From Phallusia mammillata (taxonomy: Eukaryota > Chordata > Ascidiacea > Phlebobranchia > Ascidiidae), in assembly GCA_003260075.1 (NCBI GenBank), contig QLIY01000094.1:63331-127330 (forward strand): 64,000 nt of DNA. Direction: 5' to 3'. The notes beneath the pieces are model-generated. The model saw only the letters and a list, made by a program, of their open reading frames with translations. It ran no database searches and had not been told where the DNA came from. The number at the start of each line of letters is the position of its first letter. The stretch's first letter is position 1. Shown piece by piece: positions 35,901-47,840 of this stretch. Both the position numbers and the translations under genes were made by a program.

Positions 35901-38518
35901 TTTCAAGACATAAACGAATGCGACCAGGATATTTGCGTAAATGGCTTATGCTCTAACTTGCCAGGCACGTTTGAGTGCTATTGTAAGTCTGGATACACAG
36001 GAGACACCTGCACCGAGGGTAAGAAATAATAAAAGCTCATTATTTCCTCATTGCGTTGAAATAAAAACCAAAGTCAAAATTTAAACAGGATCTTTTTGCA
36101 ACATTCGTGAATTGTAATATATAACCAGAAACACAAAAGAAATAAATTTGAATAAAAAACGACGTAAACAGCAATATCTGAATTTACAAATGGGGGGGGG
36201 GTAAGTCAAAATTTAGACAGGATCTTTTTGCAACATTTGTAAATTGTAATATATAAGCAGAAACACAAAAGAAAGAAATTTGAATAAAAAACGACGTAAA
36301 CAGCAATATCTGAATTTACAAATGCAAGCAGCAATCGCTGTGTACAAAGTTTTAAAACTGTGCGACTTTATAATAATCCGATGCGACGCGAATAACACAT
36401 TTGAATGACAAATTACCAGCCAAATATGTTTCCGTTTAAATCGCACTGACTGATTTTGTTGGCATTTCAAATAGTTTATTTTACATTTTAAATACAAGCT
36501 GTATATGTAGTGGTTATAAATATACTTTGAAAAAGCTCCATTAAAAATGTCAGGTTTAAGCGCCATTTGGTCAATTTGATATTGATGCCCCTTCGTGCAC
36601 GTTTATACAGATGTTAATGAATGCGAATTATGGAGTTCTTTGTGTTCAAATGGCGGTTCTTGTGCGAACTTGATTGGTTGGTATGAATGTCATTGCGCAA
36701 ACGGGTGGACTGGCAGCGATTGTGCCCAGGGTAAGCCAATTAAACCGATTTTATATACAGTCCCACCCTAACCCATCGTAATTTGTAATCACAACAAAAA
36801 ACGTTCAAATTATTCTAAACTAAACATGAAGTAGATTCCTTACTGACAGTCGCCAAATAATTTTTTGTTCAATGATGTTGGTTCAAGTACGATTTATTGA
36901 AGCTTCTCTTTGCTATGCAATTGCTTTTAAAGTCGGTAAAACTGTACGCACAAAACCAGTCGCAGTTCTTTACTAGTCNTTGTGCCCAGGGTAAGCCAAT
37001 TAAACCGATTTTATACACAGTCCCAACCTAACCCATCGTAATTTGTAATCACAACAAAAAACGTTGAAATTATTCTAAACTAAACATGAAGTAGATTCCT
37101 CACTGACAGTCGCCAAATAATTTTTTGTTCAATGATTTTGGTTCAAGTACGATTTATTGAAGCTTCTCTTTGCTATGCAATTGCTTTTAAAGTCGGTAAA
37201 ACTGTACGCACAAAACCAGTCGCAGTTCTTTACTAGTCAAGGCTAAGCCACGAACGTCATTAAATCAACAGAGACTTATATTTTAAGATGTTAACGAGTG
37301 TGAGAACAACGACACGTGTGTTCACGGTGAATGTCAGAATGAGTTTGGCTCTTTCAGCTGTACTTGCGATGCAGGTTACACCGGGCAACTATGTGATATA
37401 GGTAAGATAACAGCACCCGAAACTGTAATAGAAAAGCCTTATTTGTTCAGTGCTGTTTGATTTAATCCACCACACTACAATTGAAAACGTGATTGATGCG
37501 TTGCGTTTAATTACTGGTGTTACTAATTAACAAATACAGCAACGCATGTTCTGCAATTGATAATTTTGCAACCGTTGGTACGTACAAAGTCCATATGAAG
37601 TAAACAAACGCTAGTTCCGACGGGCAAGGCTGATTATGTTAACATTTGCTGCATGAACATTACAATCGATATACAATTGTTCGAAAATTTATTTTCATTC
37701 AAGTGTCGTCATCCAGCACATAACGTGCTATATAGGCCGACATACATTTTTTTGCATGCTGGTTGTAAAGCGTAATAATTAAAAGTGTAATTATGCCTGC
37801 TACGTCTAAAACTATAAACGAACGCTGATTGGTCCGATTGGCTTAAAATACATGTACTATACCGGCCCAGTAGCAATGCGCGCCAACTTTATTGTATGCC
37901 TATTATGTGCAGACTATTAAATAAAGCAATCAAACAAACAACGTACTGTAAGGAAAGAAACGTCATAGATAGGCTGTTAGGCTGATTGGTAAATAGTTCA
38001 CAGAAATTATTGGAAAAAGTAAACCTTTCGGACTTTTAGCACCAGTAGATGGCCCCCCCCCCAGCAATCAAACAAACAACGTACTGTAAGGAAAGAAACG
38101 TCATAGATAGACTGTTAGGCTGATTGCTAAATCGTTCACACAATATTATTAGAAAAAGTAAACCTTTCGGACTTATAGCACCAGTAGATGGGAAATATTA
38201 TAGGATGAATCCCACATCTTTACATTATTAGTAAAAATGCGAAAAACATGGTGATACTTGGCGGCCGTTGCTAAAATAAGGAGCTGTAATGCGGCCGTCA
38301 TGACGAAAAGTTTGCGCACCCCTGGTTTAACATCTTTTAACATTATTACAATCTTGGAACAATGATTTTCAGATTTCGACGAATGTTCCTTTGGTTACTG
38401 CCCTGACGGTGCGACATGTATTGACGGGTTAAATCAGTTCAGTTGCGTTTGTCCCAGCACTGGATGTACGGCGCCGGAAGAAGAACAGCAGATAGAACAA
38501 CAGGCAGAAGATCCATAA
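33000..38518 (+). CDS. Complete secreted Gla protein with six EGF domains and acidic tail
   Basis: Exons: 33000-33066 signal peptide; 33499-33662 propeptide [17 protein letters not shown] plus Gla; 33829-33853 (25 nt, ADAWSNLWG); 33924-34043; 34795-34914; 35908-36018; 36611-36730; 37288-37401; 38373-38518 with the stop. The ATG at 33000 is chosen because it gives the 67-nt first exon of the paralogues; an in-frame ATG at 32991 also exists. Total 987 nt, 328 aa. This is the most canonical Gla domain in the window: [14 protein letters not shown] retains the omega-loop Glu pair, followed by [15 protein letters not shown]. EGFs 2-6 start DINEC, DVNEC or DFDEC (calcium-binding). The C terminus [13 protein letters not shown] is acidic and not in the other copies. 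A polyadenylation signal AATAAA lies at 38646-38651. The C11, G10 and N joints within it fall in introns, so the protein is little affected. Confidence 0.85.
33499..33662 (+). CDS. Canonical propeptide and Gla exon
   Basis: Acceptor CATTTTAG, donor GTAAGT. Recognition residues Phe -16, Ala -10 and Leu -6 precede GKR. Nine to ten Glu residues fall in the region expected to be carboxylated. It is the best template for judging what the shortened Gla genes downstream have lost. Confidence 0.85.
34508..34518. repeat. C11 joint with duplicated flank
   Basis: About 135 nt from TAAAGGCACTTTCAAATTAA are present on both sides (34368 and 34519) with a few differences. Confidence 0.8.
35294..35809 (+). 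mobile_element. hAT-like element, GGTGTGCAACC family (516 bp)
   Basis: Left end CAGGGGTGTGCAACC and right end GGTTGCACACCCCTG, with flanks ATTTAAAC (35286-35293) and TTTTAAAC (35810-35817). It lies in an intron. The copy at 58583-59115 is in the opposite orientation. Confidence 0.8.
36192..36201. repeat. G10 joint with duplicated flank
   Basis: Sequence from GTCAAAATTTA to the end of ATCTGAATTTACAAATG is repeated on both sides (36072-36191 and 36206-36324). Confidence 0.8.
36979..36979. other. Single N at an overlapping contig joint
   Basis: The 260 nt from TGTGCCCAGGGTAAGCC (36721) are repeated after the N with a few substitutions. The end of the EGF exon at 36611-36730 is duplicated as a fragment. 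Confidence 0.8.
38053..38062. repeat. C10 joint with duplicated flank
   Basis: AGCAATCAAACAAACAACGT and about 120 nt after it occur at 37926 and again at 38063. The right copy continues past GTAGATGG into new sequence. Confidence 0.8.
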
Positions 38519-40225
38519 TTTCACCCAGTTGTATACGTGTTTGCTGTAGTATTGTACATTGAAAATCCTAACAATACAATAGTCACTTTAATTTTTTGAA
38601 ATAATCACTGTAAAAAGTTTAATGATTATAGTTATCGTGACGGCATAATAAATTGTACTATGAGATTTTGTACGTTTTGAAATTAGGGCAAAGTCAAAAA
38701 CGTGTTAGTTTGTGGGTCCGTTCGGGTAAACAGCGTAAAAAATCGAATTCTATCCAGTTCGGCCCCTTGGTGGCGCGTTGTGCAAAGTGCGTTTGGTTAG
38801 ATCCGGGGTGCACAATCTACGGCCGTGAACATGGCTATACTAAAAAATATGTAGTGGCGTCCGTGACATAAATAAAACTCTTTTCCTAGATATTTGGATT
38901 TTAAAAAGATCTAAATAGTTTTGATGGGGCTGTGAAAATATATTACCAGCCCAGTAGTCAAATGCGTTCGTCATACTTTTTACAAGCCTATTATGGACAA
39001 ACCATGTGAAAAACAGGCACTGCAAGCGTCACAATATAGATGCTGACGTCATAGACAATTAAGACTGATCGTCAGTTTGTTTAGCTCAATATATAGATGA
39101 AATTAAAGATGAATCTGGGCTTTTCAAGAACCATAAATATGTAAAAAAAAAACTTTTTCGTTACACCAGTGGTTTACAAACAAAAACAAGAATACACTCG
39201 GCGGCCTTGAAACAAATCAAATTTCTTTTTGTTGTTATGTGGATATACGTAAGAAACATATACACACCCTTTACGCAGCTGCCCGAAATGTAAGGTAGAT
39301 TACATGGAGATTGAACCTAAAGGTTTAAACTTTCATCGCCTCAGGAGGGTTCTGTTTTTTGCCATGCTACTAGTGCTGGGTGTTAAAATGATATATTTCC
39401 TAGCTTTCAAATTGCAATTGGATTTCACTTGTGTTTTTGTGCTGTATTTTTTTACCGTTATTATGTTGTCCCCAAACTTGCTTTAAACCTTGAAATTGAT
39501 AAAAGCAATATTGACATTAAGATAAAGTAAGGCACTGATCGTTATTTTTTTTTGTTTTTAACAATTAAATGCTTGAATCATACCTGAAAATTAAACTGTT
39601 GTGAAAATTAACAAATAGAAAAGTTCACACAGTTTAGCATTACAAAAGTAAACGAAATAAGGTGGTCCTCAGACTTTTAAGCGAGTGGAAATTGTTTAAA
39701 AAAACTCTTTTCACACACATTCAAACATTTTATAGAGTTGAGGTGATTCCAAACCTTGTGTTAGAAACATGATTAGATTCATCTTCAAACGATTGTAGAT
39801 CGTGGTCAAATGTAGCCCATTATTTTTACGAGAAGTTGCACGTTTTAAGCACATACCTAACATAACCTCATACATTACTTGTTTATGACGAGACTTTCGG
39901 TATGAACCAAATAAACTTTTTTGCCTGAGGCAAGACAGTTTCTTCAGCAGAAAAATCTGAGGCACTGCACGTACAACGTTTCGGTTCTGTTAGAAACATA
40001 CCGCGATCCACGTTAATCACCGGGAAGGTAGTTCACGCGGAGTGCTCGTGGTTTTCTCAAGATGCACAGAAACCGATTAGTCTCAAAATATTATCAGTAT
40101 TGTGGACGTTTGTATGCCACTTTAATCAAACAGGCCATAGCAAATAGATCTTCGGTTCCTTAATATTTAAATTACGTTTTCACTTAGCTTTGGCCTTATC
40201 GCACAATAAATAGCAAATATGATGA

Positions 40226-40237
40226 CCCCCCCCCCCC
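40226..40237. repeat. C12 joint in a 0.95-kb tandem duplication
   Basis: The left copy ends at GCAAATATGATGACC and the right copy begins TTACGCAGCTGCCCGAAATG, both found uninterrupted elsewhere (41200-41224 and 39272). The copies differ by scattered substitutions and small indels. Confidence 0.8.
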
Positions 40238-42046
40238 TTACGCAGCTGCCCGAAATGTAAGGTAGATTACATGGAGATTGAACCTGAAGATTTAAACTTT
40301 CATCGCCTCAGGAGGGTTCTGTTTTTTTGCATAAAAATTTCTATTGCTACAGCAAACGCGCTACAGGAAAACAGGCGGCTATGTTGAGTGTTAAAATGAT
40401 GTAATTCCTAGTTTTCATATTACAATTGGATTTGAATTATGTTTTTGTGCTGTTTTTTTTTACTGTCATTATGTTGTCTCCAATTGCTTTAAACCTTGAA
40501 AGTGATATAGGCAACATTGACATTAAGATAAAGTAAGGTACTGATCGTTATTCTTTTTTTAACAATTAAATGTTTGAAGCACACCTAAAAATTAAACTGA
40601 TCTGAAAATTCACACATAGAAAAGTTCACACAGTTTAGCATACAAATGTAAATGAAATAAGATGGCCCTCAGACTTTTAAGCGTGTGGAAATTGTTTAAA
40701 AAAACTCTTTTTACAAACATTCAAAAATTTTATAGAGTTAAGGAGATTCCAAACCTTGTGTTAGAAACATGATTAGATTCATCTTCAAACGATTGTAGAT
40801 CGTGGTCAAATGTAGCCCATTATTTTTACGAGAAGTTGCACGTTTTAAGCACATACCTAACATAACCTCATACATTACTTGTTTATGACGAGACTTTCGG
40901 TATGAACCAAATAAACTTTTTTGCCTGAGGCAAGACAGTTTCTTCAGCAGAAAAATCTGAGGTACTGCACGTACAGCGTTTCGGTTTTGTTAGAAAAATA
41001 CAACGATACGTTAAGCGGCGGGAAGGTAGTTTACGCGGAGTGCTCGTGATTTTCTCACGATGCACAGAAACCGATTAGTCTCAAAATATTATCAGTATGG
41101 TGGACGTTTGTATGCCATTTTAATCAAATAGGCCATAGCAAATAGATCTTCATTCCCTAATATTTAAATTACGTTTACACTTAGCTTTTGCCTTATCGCA
41201 CAATAAATAGCAAATATGATGACCATGGGCATCAGCAGACAATTTTGTACATTTTGACACATTTAACATGTCAATGATTAACATAAATATACTGTACATA
41301 AGGGCAGATACTAGCTTGTTTAGACAACCACCGACTTTCTCTCCTTCACTTGCGGCATGAGATTTTTTCATTCATCAGGTTTCTCGACAAAATATATTAA
41401 ACTCGAGGTGTCTTCTCTTGCCCTTACGTGTCGGCGCCCATAATGATGACCCAAAACTGTTTGTACACAACTCTAGTAAATTCAATTCACTTCATTTTTT
41501 CAGGTTGCGAACCCGAGTACAAGTTTGATCAGTTTTGTTGATACTATACTAAGATGTCAGCCAAAAACATGAACCGTTTACGATTTTTAGTTAAACAAAA
41601 AAATTACATTGCCAAACACACCTCAAATTTTTTTATTTCATGCCATGATACTTCGTCCCCCCCCCCACCCGAGTACAAGTTTGATCAGTTTTGTTGATAC
41701 TATACTAAGATGTCGGCCAAAAACATGAACCGTTTACGATTTTTAGTTAAACAGAGATTACATTGCCAAACAGGCCTCAATTTTTTTTTATTTCATGCCA
41801 TGATACTTCGGTATATTCGATATATTTTTGTGCCGCATGTTCGCTGTTTAATTATATTTTGAAACTTAGAGGTGTAGACGAAATAAATCATTATGTTTTG
41901 CCTCACTTTGCAAAACAAATCCGTTTCGATCTTTTGCACTATGTGCACAATACGCCTTTTGTTAAGCGTTATGTCCCGCCAGGCCCCATAGTTCAATAAG
42001 CCCTTAAAAACAACGTTTGAAATGATTAATGATTTTGTTGTTGCTT

Positions 42047-42047
<1 letters not shown>

Positions 42048-42078
<31 letters not shown>
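42048..42078. repeat. C31 joint with duplicated flank
   Basis: AAAACAAATCCGTTTCGATC and the following 80 nt occur on both sides of the run (from 41912 and from 42079). Confidence 0.8.
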
Positions 42079-42080
<2 letters not shown>

Positions 42081-42659
42081 AACAAATCCGTTTCGATCTT
42101 TTGCACTATGTGCACAATACGCCATTTGTTAAGCGTTATGTCCCGCCAGGCCCCACAGTTTAATATGCCCTTAGTGCAGCTGGTTGTCGGGTAAAGCGTA
42201 AAAAGCTTAGTGCAGCTGGTTGTCGGGTAAAGCGTTTTTGTTCTCTATTTGCAATACAAAAAGGGTGCATATAAATTTGACTAATGTTTAAAACGGCCAA
42301 GAAGTGTCTCGCACCAGCACAATGTTTTCCTTTTAAGGGCTCGCGTACCGCAACCAATTTCGGATTAACTAATATTTTCGCTACAATGACGACTTAACAT
42401 TGCACGTAATTTCTAACAATTCACGTGCGAATTTGTCAAAGTTTCGATTTAAATGTCATGCTACGTGCTTTAATGTTAAAGAGCTGATAGAGTAAGCGCC
42501 TTAGGTGCAGCTTTGGGTACGTTTAGTGTAATTCGAATTGGTTATGAAACTTCAATTGAGAAACGTAACCCGAATCGAAACCCCACCGACAGACTTGGCC
42601 TCTATTTTCTAAATATTTTCGAAAATCAAAAAAATGTACTGCAAACCAGAAAGTTGGGC

Positions 42660-42667
42660 TATAAATA
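42660..42667 (+). promoter_or_regulatory. TATA box of the short-Gla EGF gene
   Basis: TATAAATA lies 93 bp before the ATG at 42753. The neighbouring mini-Gla genes also have a TATA box at 51-71 bp before their ATGs. Confidence 0.5.
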
Positions 42668-42752
42668 TGAACCCAGGTTAACTTGGAAAGCATCTTCATT
42701 GAGTTAAGCAACTCACCTTCTACAATTACAGAGAAATTCGTACCTTTGCAAG

Positions 42753-45700
42753 ATGTGCAAGTTATCCCATATGTTTGCTGGGATTCTGGTCTTTGCATTA
42801 TTCAGAGATACTCAAGGCTCTGATGAAGGTATATTGCTTGGTATTTTAATTGGCACGTTTTTTTTAAGAAAATGGTTTAGGCCTACCTTTTAATGCTTAT
42901 CTGATTTATCCCCCCCCCCTACAATTACAGAGAAATTCGTACCTTTGCAAGATGTGCAAGTTATCCCTTATGTTTGCTGGTGTTCTGGTCTTTGCATTAT
43001 TCAGAGATACTCGAGGCTCTGATGAAGGTATATTGCTTGGTATTTTAATTGGCATGTTTATTTAAGAAAATGGTTTACCTTTTAATGCTTATCTGATTTA
43101 CCGAAACGGACATATAAAAGTAAATCAATCCTAAAGGTTGCTGATTGTTTAAAGCAGTGGTTCTCAACCTTTCGTGGACCGTTGCCCCCTAAAATAACTT
43201 TTGGGCCTCATGGCCCCCTTCAAGTAACCCTGGAGGACCTGTGCCCCCACTAAAAATGTAAATCTCGTCTCGTGCTGGAATTCGGTACCAATTTTGAATG
43301 TCACGTTTAGGTGGAAAATAACGAACTTTTGTAAATTGTTATACGTTAAATACGACCTCTTTTATAATAAACTTGCTCAAAAAGTTAAAAGGAAAAATTA
43401 ACGCCTTTCAAAAATTGTTTTATTGGCGCATGGCAGCACTTGCCAAAACGATTTAATTTGTCATTTTAAATTCTAAATCTCATGTATTAACACGTATTCT
43501 TGGAAAACCATAACTCTTGTAGGAGCATGAATTTAAATGATCGCAACCACTAAATAAGTTTGATAAACGCAAAAGTTATCTGTTTTAGTGTTTGTTGAAA
43601 AACGAGAGGCATCCAGGTTTCTCGTGAGAAGCAGAAGAAGTTTGTACGAAGAATGTTACGGGGAAGTTTGCGACTTTGAGGAAGTGAGAGAAAGCCTCGG
43701 ATCCGGGACAAATGGGGTAAATTTCCGTTTTTTGTTTTGTTATTAAAGACAATACGTTTAATTGATTCGCCCATCTGTACTATTTTTTTCAATTGAATTA
43801 TAGTTTTGCAAGTAACCGGATAAAAGTACACACCATATAAGGTCCCATCAGTGCAACTGATATTATCGGTAACCATAGGCCTATAGGCAGGGTTGCCATA
43901 CCGTCCTTACTTCTAAGATTTGTCCTTATTTTGACGGGGTGTGTCTTAGAAAACTTCATTGTCCTTATTTCTAAGAAATGTCCTTATTTTTGACTGTAGT
44001 CCTTATTTTGTCTTATTTTCAACAATTACTGTAGTCAAATCCCTGCTACAGGGAAAAGTAAACCTAGACCTGAGCTGTCGTGAGATGCACTTAGTATTTT
44101 CTACGAACAGTTGCTGGAACAAATTGTTTCTAGCCAAAATATTGCAAATATTATGTCATGGCTCGTATAAAAGCAAAGATTTGTTCAAAAATGTTTGTTT
44201 CGTTTCGCCTAAAAATTTAATTTTTTGGTTGTCCTTATTTTTGGTTTCAAGTCGTTGGCAACCCTGCCTATAGGTCAAAACATTGTGCACTATCTGCTTA
44301 CTTATCATTTATTGGTTTTGATGCTTAATAATGCTGATTTTCTTTTCAGCTTAATTACTGGAGAAAATTGAAAGGTAAGTTACAAACGTTTTAGACACGA
44401 AACAGTTTAAAACATAAACGCACAAGTCGACCCCGATCCTACGAAAATAAAAATAATATGTGCGACCGTTTTGGTTAAATGTTAGGCCACTTGTTTTCTG
44501 AGAAACACGCAATTTCACAGAAAAGCAAATAATTGAATAGTTGTTTTTTGAATGTTTGGTAAGTTTAAAAATAAATTTGTGTAATATACAAACTGCCATT
44601 TTGCATTCCACTGTGTTTGAGCTATTTCGTTTGATAATTTTCACGTATTGTTTAATCTGCGCAAATGTATGTGCAAAGTTTTCCTTTGGCAAGAGCGGGT
44701 TATATGCGCACATCCACAACAATACAATGTTTTTTTAACGTTTCTAAATCTCTGAATTTAGTTCTTTCTTAAGTTATATGTTGTGTGTATCCATCTGCTT
44801 TCATTTTCAAATTTAATTTTGGCTGTTTTCAGACCAGTGCGATTTCTACAAACCGTGCAATCCCTCCGGTATTGTCTCCAAATGTGAAAATAAGTGGGAT
44901 GGCTACACGTGCAAGTGCAAGAGTGGATACGGTGGAAAAAATTGCAACGGTAAATCATTGTAGTTAAAAACCTGTAAAAAACCCTTAACATTTGCAACAA
45001 AGAAGTTTTTTGTTGATGCAACCACTGCGTCAAAGCCCTGCCTTAATAATTCCCGTTTTATGTTTACAGGCATGTTATACTTTTTTGCTCACAGACACTT
45101 AACAACGCCTTGGTTAATAAAAAAGATACATAAGCTATTTCTGCCAGGCACAATATCAAGTTTGTAGAGCTCTTCAGGCAAATGTAATTTTTTCCTTTGT
45201 TTCTCGTGCACTGTACTAGTCGCATTCAGTGTTATTTACCGTGATGGAGACGACCTGTATAGGACGTCGAAACGTCGGAATAAAATTACATTTGTCAGAA
45301 GAGCTCTACAAACTTGAAAAAAGAGATACATTTATTACCGTTCGTCGATAGACAAGATAATATGTATTCCCTTGTTATTTTATCTGTAGATATCAACGAG
45401 TGTACGACGAAAAACTGTGGCCGCGGACAATGTGTGAATACCCAGGGTTCATATTACTGCTCTTGTAACAAAGGCTGGTCTGGATCGAGTTGCAACGCAG
45501 GTAAAAATGCATTTATACACACACAAAATATCCGTGAGAAGTGTATTAGGTCAGAGTGGTCCAAACCATGGTCTGCATGCGGCCCGCCGGCGGCACTTGT
45601 GTGGTCTGCTAACACTTTATGTATGCAGTTATCGAGTGAATACAGCTGTCATAGCCCTGAATAAGACTCAATCATTAAACTGCAGGTCAATAAGTATCTA

Positions 45701-47840
45701 TTGTGAGGCGACAAGGTCTTTTCGTTCCGCGTGCCGATAAAAACGCCTTGAATTTTGGTAATATTTTGTTGTCAAAGCATGAACTCGATCAGACAGTCCC
45801 ACAATTTCTAAAACATTTGTTCTTTTATAACCGTTTTTCGAACATTACGGCTGGGTTTTGTCAGGTGGACAGCTATGCCCTGTTCGAACAGTTTACACAC
45901 CAAACGCTAAACATTTCTGCCTAAAATATATGTCTGTTCATTTGCAGATGTAAACGAATGCACACATTCGCCCTGTCTTCACGGCAAATGCACAAACACA
46001 CAGGGATCATTTTCGTGTTCGTGTTATACTGGTTGGACGGGAGCCCGATGTAATCAGGGTGAGTATTATTTTTTTATGTAAGAAGCACTTGCAATTTATT
46101 GAGGGAAAACGTTTTTGGGGGGGGGGAAGGAGCCCGATGTAATCAGGGTGAGTATTATTTTTTTTATGTAAGAAGCACTTGCAATTTATTGAGGGAAAAC
46201 GTTTTTGCAAAATATTCCGATCTTCCACTGTTAACTTTTATCTAAAATTACGTTTTTTATCTGACATTTCAAATTTAAAATCAGTTCTTAAGTACACAAG
46301 ATAAGGACTTAAATAGTAGCGTTAATAAAACCAAAATTGCCAACGTCTGTTTAATAAAATAAATACGTTCTATTCTACATCGCTGGCAATTTGATTTTTA
46401 TAAAAATCAATTCTGTTTTTAAAACTTTGAAACTTTCTTACTTTAGATGTGAACGAATGTACTGCTTCCAAATGCAACAATGGCAAGTGTATCAACACTT
46501 ATGGAACTTTCCACTGTTCGTGCAATGTTGGTTGGAAGGGTGCCAGGTGTAACGAAGGTGAGACAAAACTCGGTCTTTCTTAATAACTTTAAAAGACCAC
46601 CACATACATCATCATGTCAGCTGGTGGCTTTAATAGCAATCGTTGAAAGAGTTGGGGCACAGTTAATGAAAAATAATCAAAAGGTTTAAACCAGGGGTCG
46701 GCAACCTTTTATGCGACGCGTGCCAAATTGCTTGTTATTTCCATGTGTTAATGACCTCGCGTGCCAACGTTTTTCTGAATAATAGTGGTTCGTGCCAGCA
46801 GATATCAATAATAAAGAGAAACGAGAGCGTTTTGNACGAGAGTGTTTTGTGCGTGTAAGACTGGATTTTAGGACATTGGTATGATAAAAACTGTAAACAC
46901 GCAGTGTAACAGGTTAAACTGTTACTTCAATTTGACACGCAAATCGGTTGGCGTGCCATGCAAAACCACCTCGCGTGCCAACCTTGGCACGCGTGCAGGG
47001 GTTGCCAACCCCTGGTTTAAACAATGAACAAAAAAATAAAAGTTTAGTCGTGTAGTGCTGGATTAGTTTAATAGTTATTCTGTCTTCAAGTCTTTAATGG
47101 TTTAAAATTTAATATGTCTTTTCGTTCCAGATATCAACGAATGCACATACATCAACTGTAACAACGGAACTTGTGTTAATACGCCGGGTTCATACGAATG
47201 TCGCTGTCAAAAAGACTACAGTGGTGCGAGGTGCAACGTCGGTGAGTGAATCAGCTAATACCGCAGGCTTATGTGGTGGTTGAAGCAGCTTTAAGCATTC
47301 TCGATGTGGTTTCAGATATTTCGGGATGCGGTATAAGCAAATGGTGCAAGAACGGAACTTGTGATAGACTTGGTCTACAAATGTGCAAATGCAACAGATT
47401 GTATACGGAAGACCAATGCAATTTCTGTAAGATTTTTTGACACATTTTTCTATTTGTCGACATAAACAAGCAACTAAATATTTCGTACACGTGGAATACC
47501 ACATGACTTCTTAACCTCTGTACTTAACATCCATTAATAAATTACAGTCATTTTCCTGTTTGTCAAGTGTGAATGATTAATTTTTTTTAACACTGAATAA
47601 AATTGCTGTTTTTTTTGCAGTTAATGAACGTGGAATTCTATGGCAAATTCTATAAGCTGGTTCGTTTTTTTACAGTTCTTGTTTTTATTTGTTTTGTTTT
47701 TTTGTTTCATTTTTTTTTCTTCTAAACACAAAACTTCAGGACTTTAAGTACGTAACGTTTACATGTGATCAATTTGTTTTACAGATATGCTTTTCATCAA
47801 CCCAGAGACAATAGAAGCTGACATTGTTTCCGTGCCATAA
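42753..47840 (+). CDS. Secreted EGF protein with a shortened Gla domain
   Basis: Exons: 42753-42828 signal peptide (a near-copy at 42952-43027 follows a C10 joint); 43589-43716 propeptide [17 protein letters not shown] plus a short Gla; 44350-44374 (25 nt, LNYWRKLKG); 44833-44949 EGF1; 45390-45500, 45948-46058, 46447-46557 and 47131-47241, four calcium-binding EGFs of 111 nt each; 47316-47426, a variant Cys-rich EGF (SGCGISKWC). The end is either 47621-47655 ([11 protein letters not shown]) or 47785-47840 ([18 protein letters not shown]); both keep frame. With the latter the total is 957 nt, 318 aa, and AATAAA follows at 47865. The mature Gla domain starts [18 protein letters not shown], directly at the helix bearing the disulfide. 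The usual 10-11-residue omega loop is absent, so membrane binding of the classical kind is unlikely. Confidence 0.8.
42910..42919. repeat. C10 joint that duplicates a signal-peptide exon
   Basis: TACAATTACAGAGAAATTCG and the whole first exon occur on both sides. The two exon copies differ in a few residues (HMFAGIL versus LMFAGVL). Confidence 0.8.
43155..43500 (+). mobile_element. hAT-like repeat, right end not found
   Basis: It starts CAGTGGTTCTCAACCTTTCG after GTTTAAAG and continues with GGCCCCC-rich sequence. No matching right end was located; the listed end is approximate. Confidence 0.4.
43888..44266 (+). mobile_element. hAT-like MITE, GGTTGCCAT family (379 bp)
   Basis: Perfect 8-bp duplications CCTATAGG at 43880-43887 and 44267-44274; ends CAGGGTTGCCATACCGTCC and GTTGGCAACCCTG. 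It lies in the intron after the Gla exon. Confidence 0.85.
45160..45316. repeat. Fold-back repeat with GACGTC-GAAACGTC core
   Basis: AGTTTGTAGAGCTCTTC at the left is the complement of GAAGAGCTCTACAAACT at the right, continuing as CAAATGTAATTTT / AAAATTACATTTG. Between them lies GATGGAGACGACCTGTATAG and then GACGTCGAAACGTCGG. Related sequence, reversed, lies at about 51785-51900 and 53155-53200. Confidence 0.6.
46117..46126. repeat. G10 joint with duplicated flank
   Basis: GGAGCCCGATGTAATCAGGG, which is the end of the EGF exon at 45948-46058 and its donor, is repeated after the run together with about 65 nt of intron. Confidence 0.8.
46692..47014 (+). mobile_element. hAT-like element with GCGTGCC repeats (323 bp)
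   Basis: Perfect 8-bp duplications GTTTAAAC at 46684-46691 and 47015-47022; ends CAGGGGTCGGCAACC and GGTTGCCAACCCCTG. A single N joint lies inside at 46835. Confidence 0.8.

Larger units (their letters stand above)
38530..42650. other. Intergenic region dominated by joint-flanking duplications
   Basis: About 0.95 kb at 39270-40225 is repeated at 40238-41210, separated by C12. Other C-run joints with duplicated flanks lie at 41657-41666 and 42048-42078. A 35-nt segment (TTAGTGCAGCTGGTTGTCGG) is in direct tandem at 42173-42238. Reading frames here have no recognisable domains. Confidence 0.6.

Noticed and set aside
41793-42125. 110-codon minus-strand frame with a Gly run
   Set aside because: It crosses the C31 joint between duplicated segments and has no domain.
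44351-44722. 123-codon minus-strand frame
   Set aside because: It overlaps the 25-nt exon and intron of the plus-strand Gla-EGF gene and has no recognisable domain.
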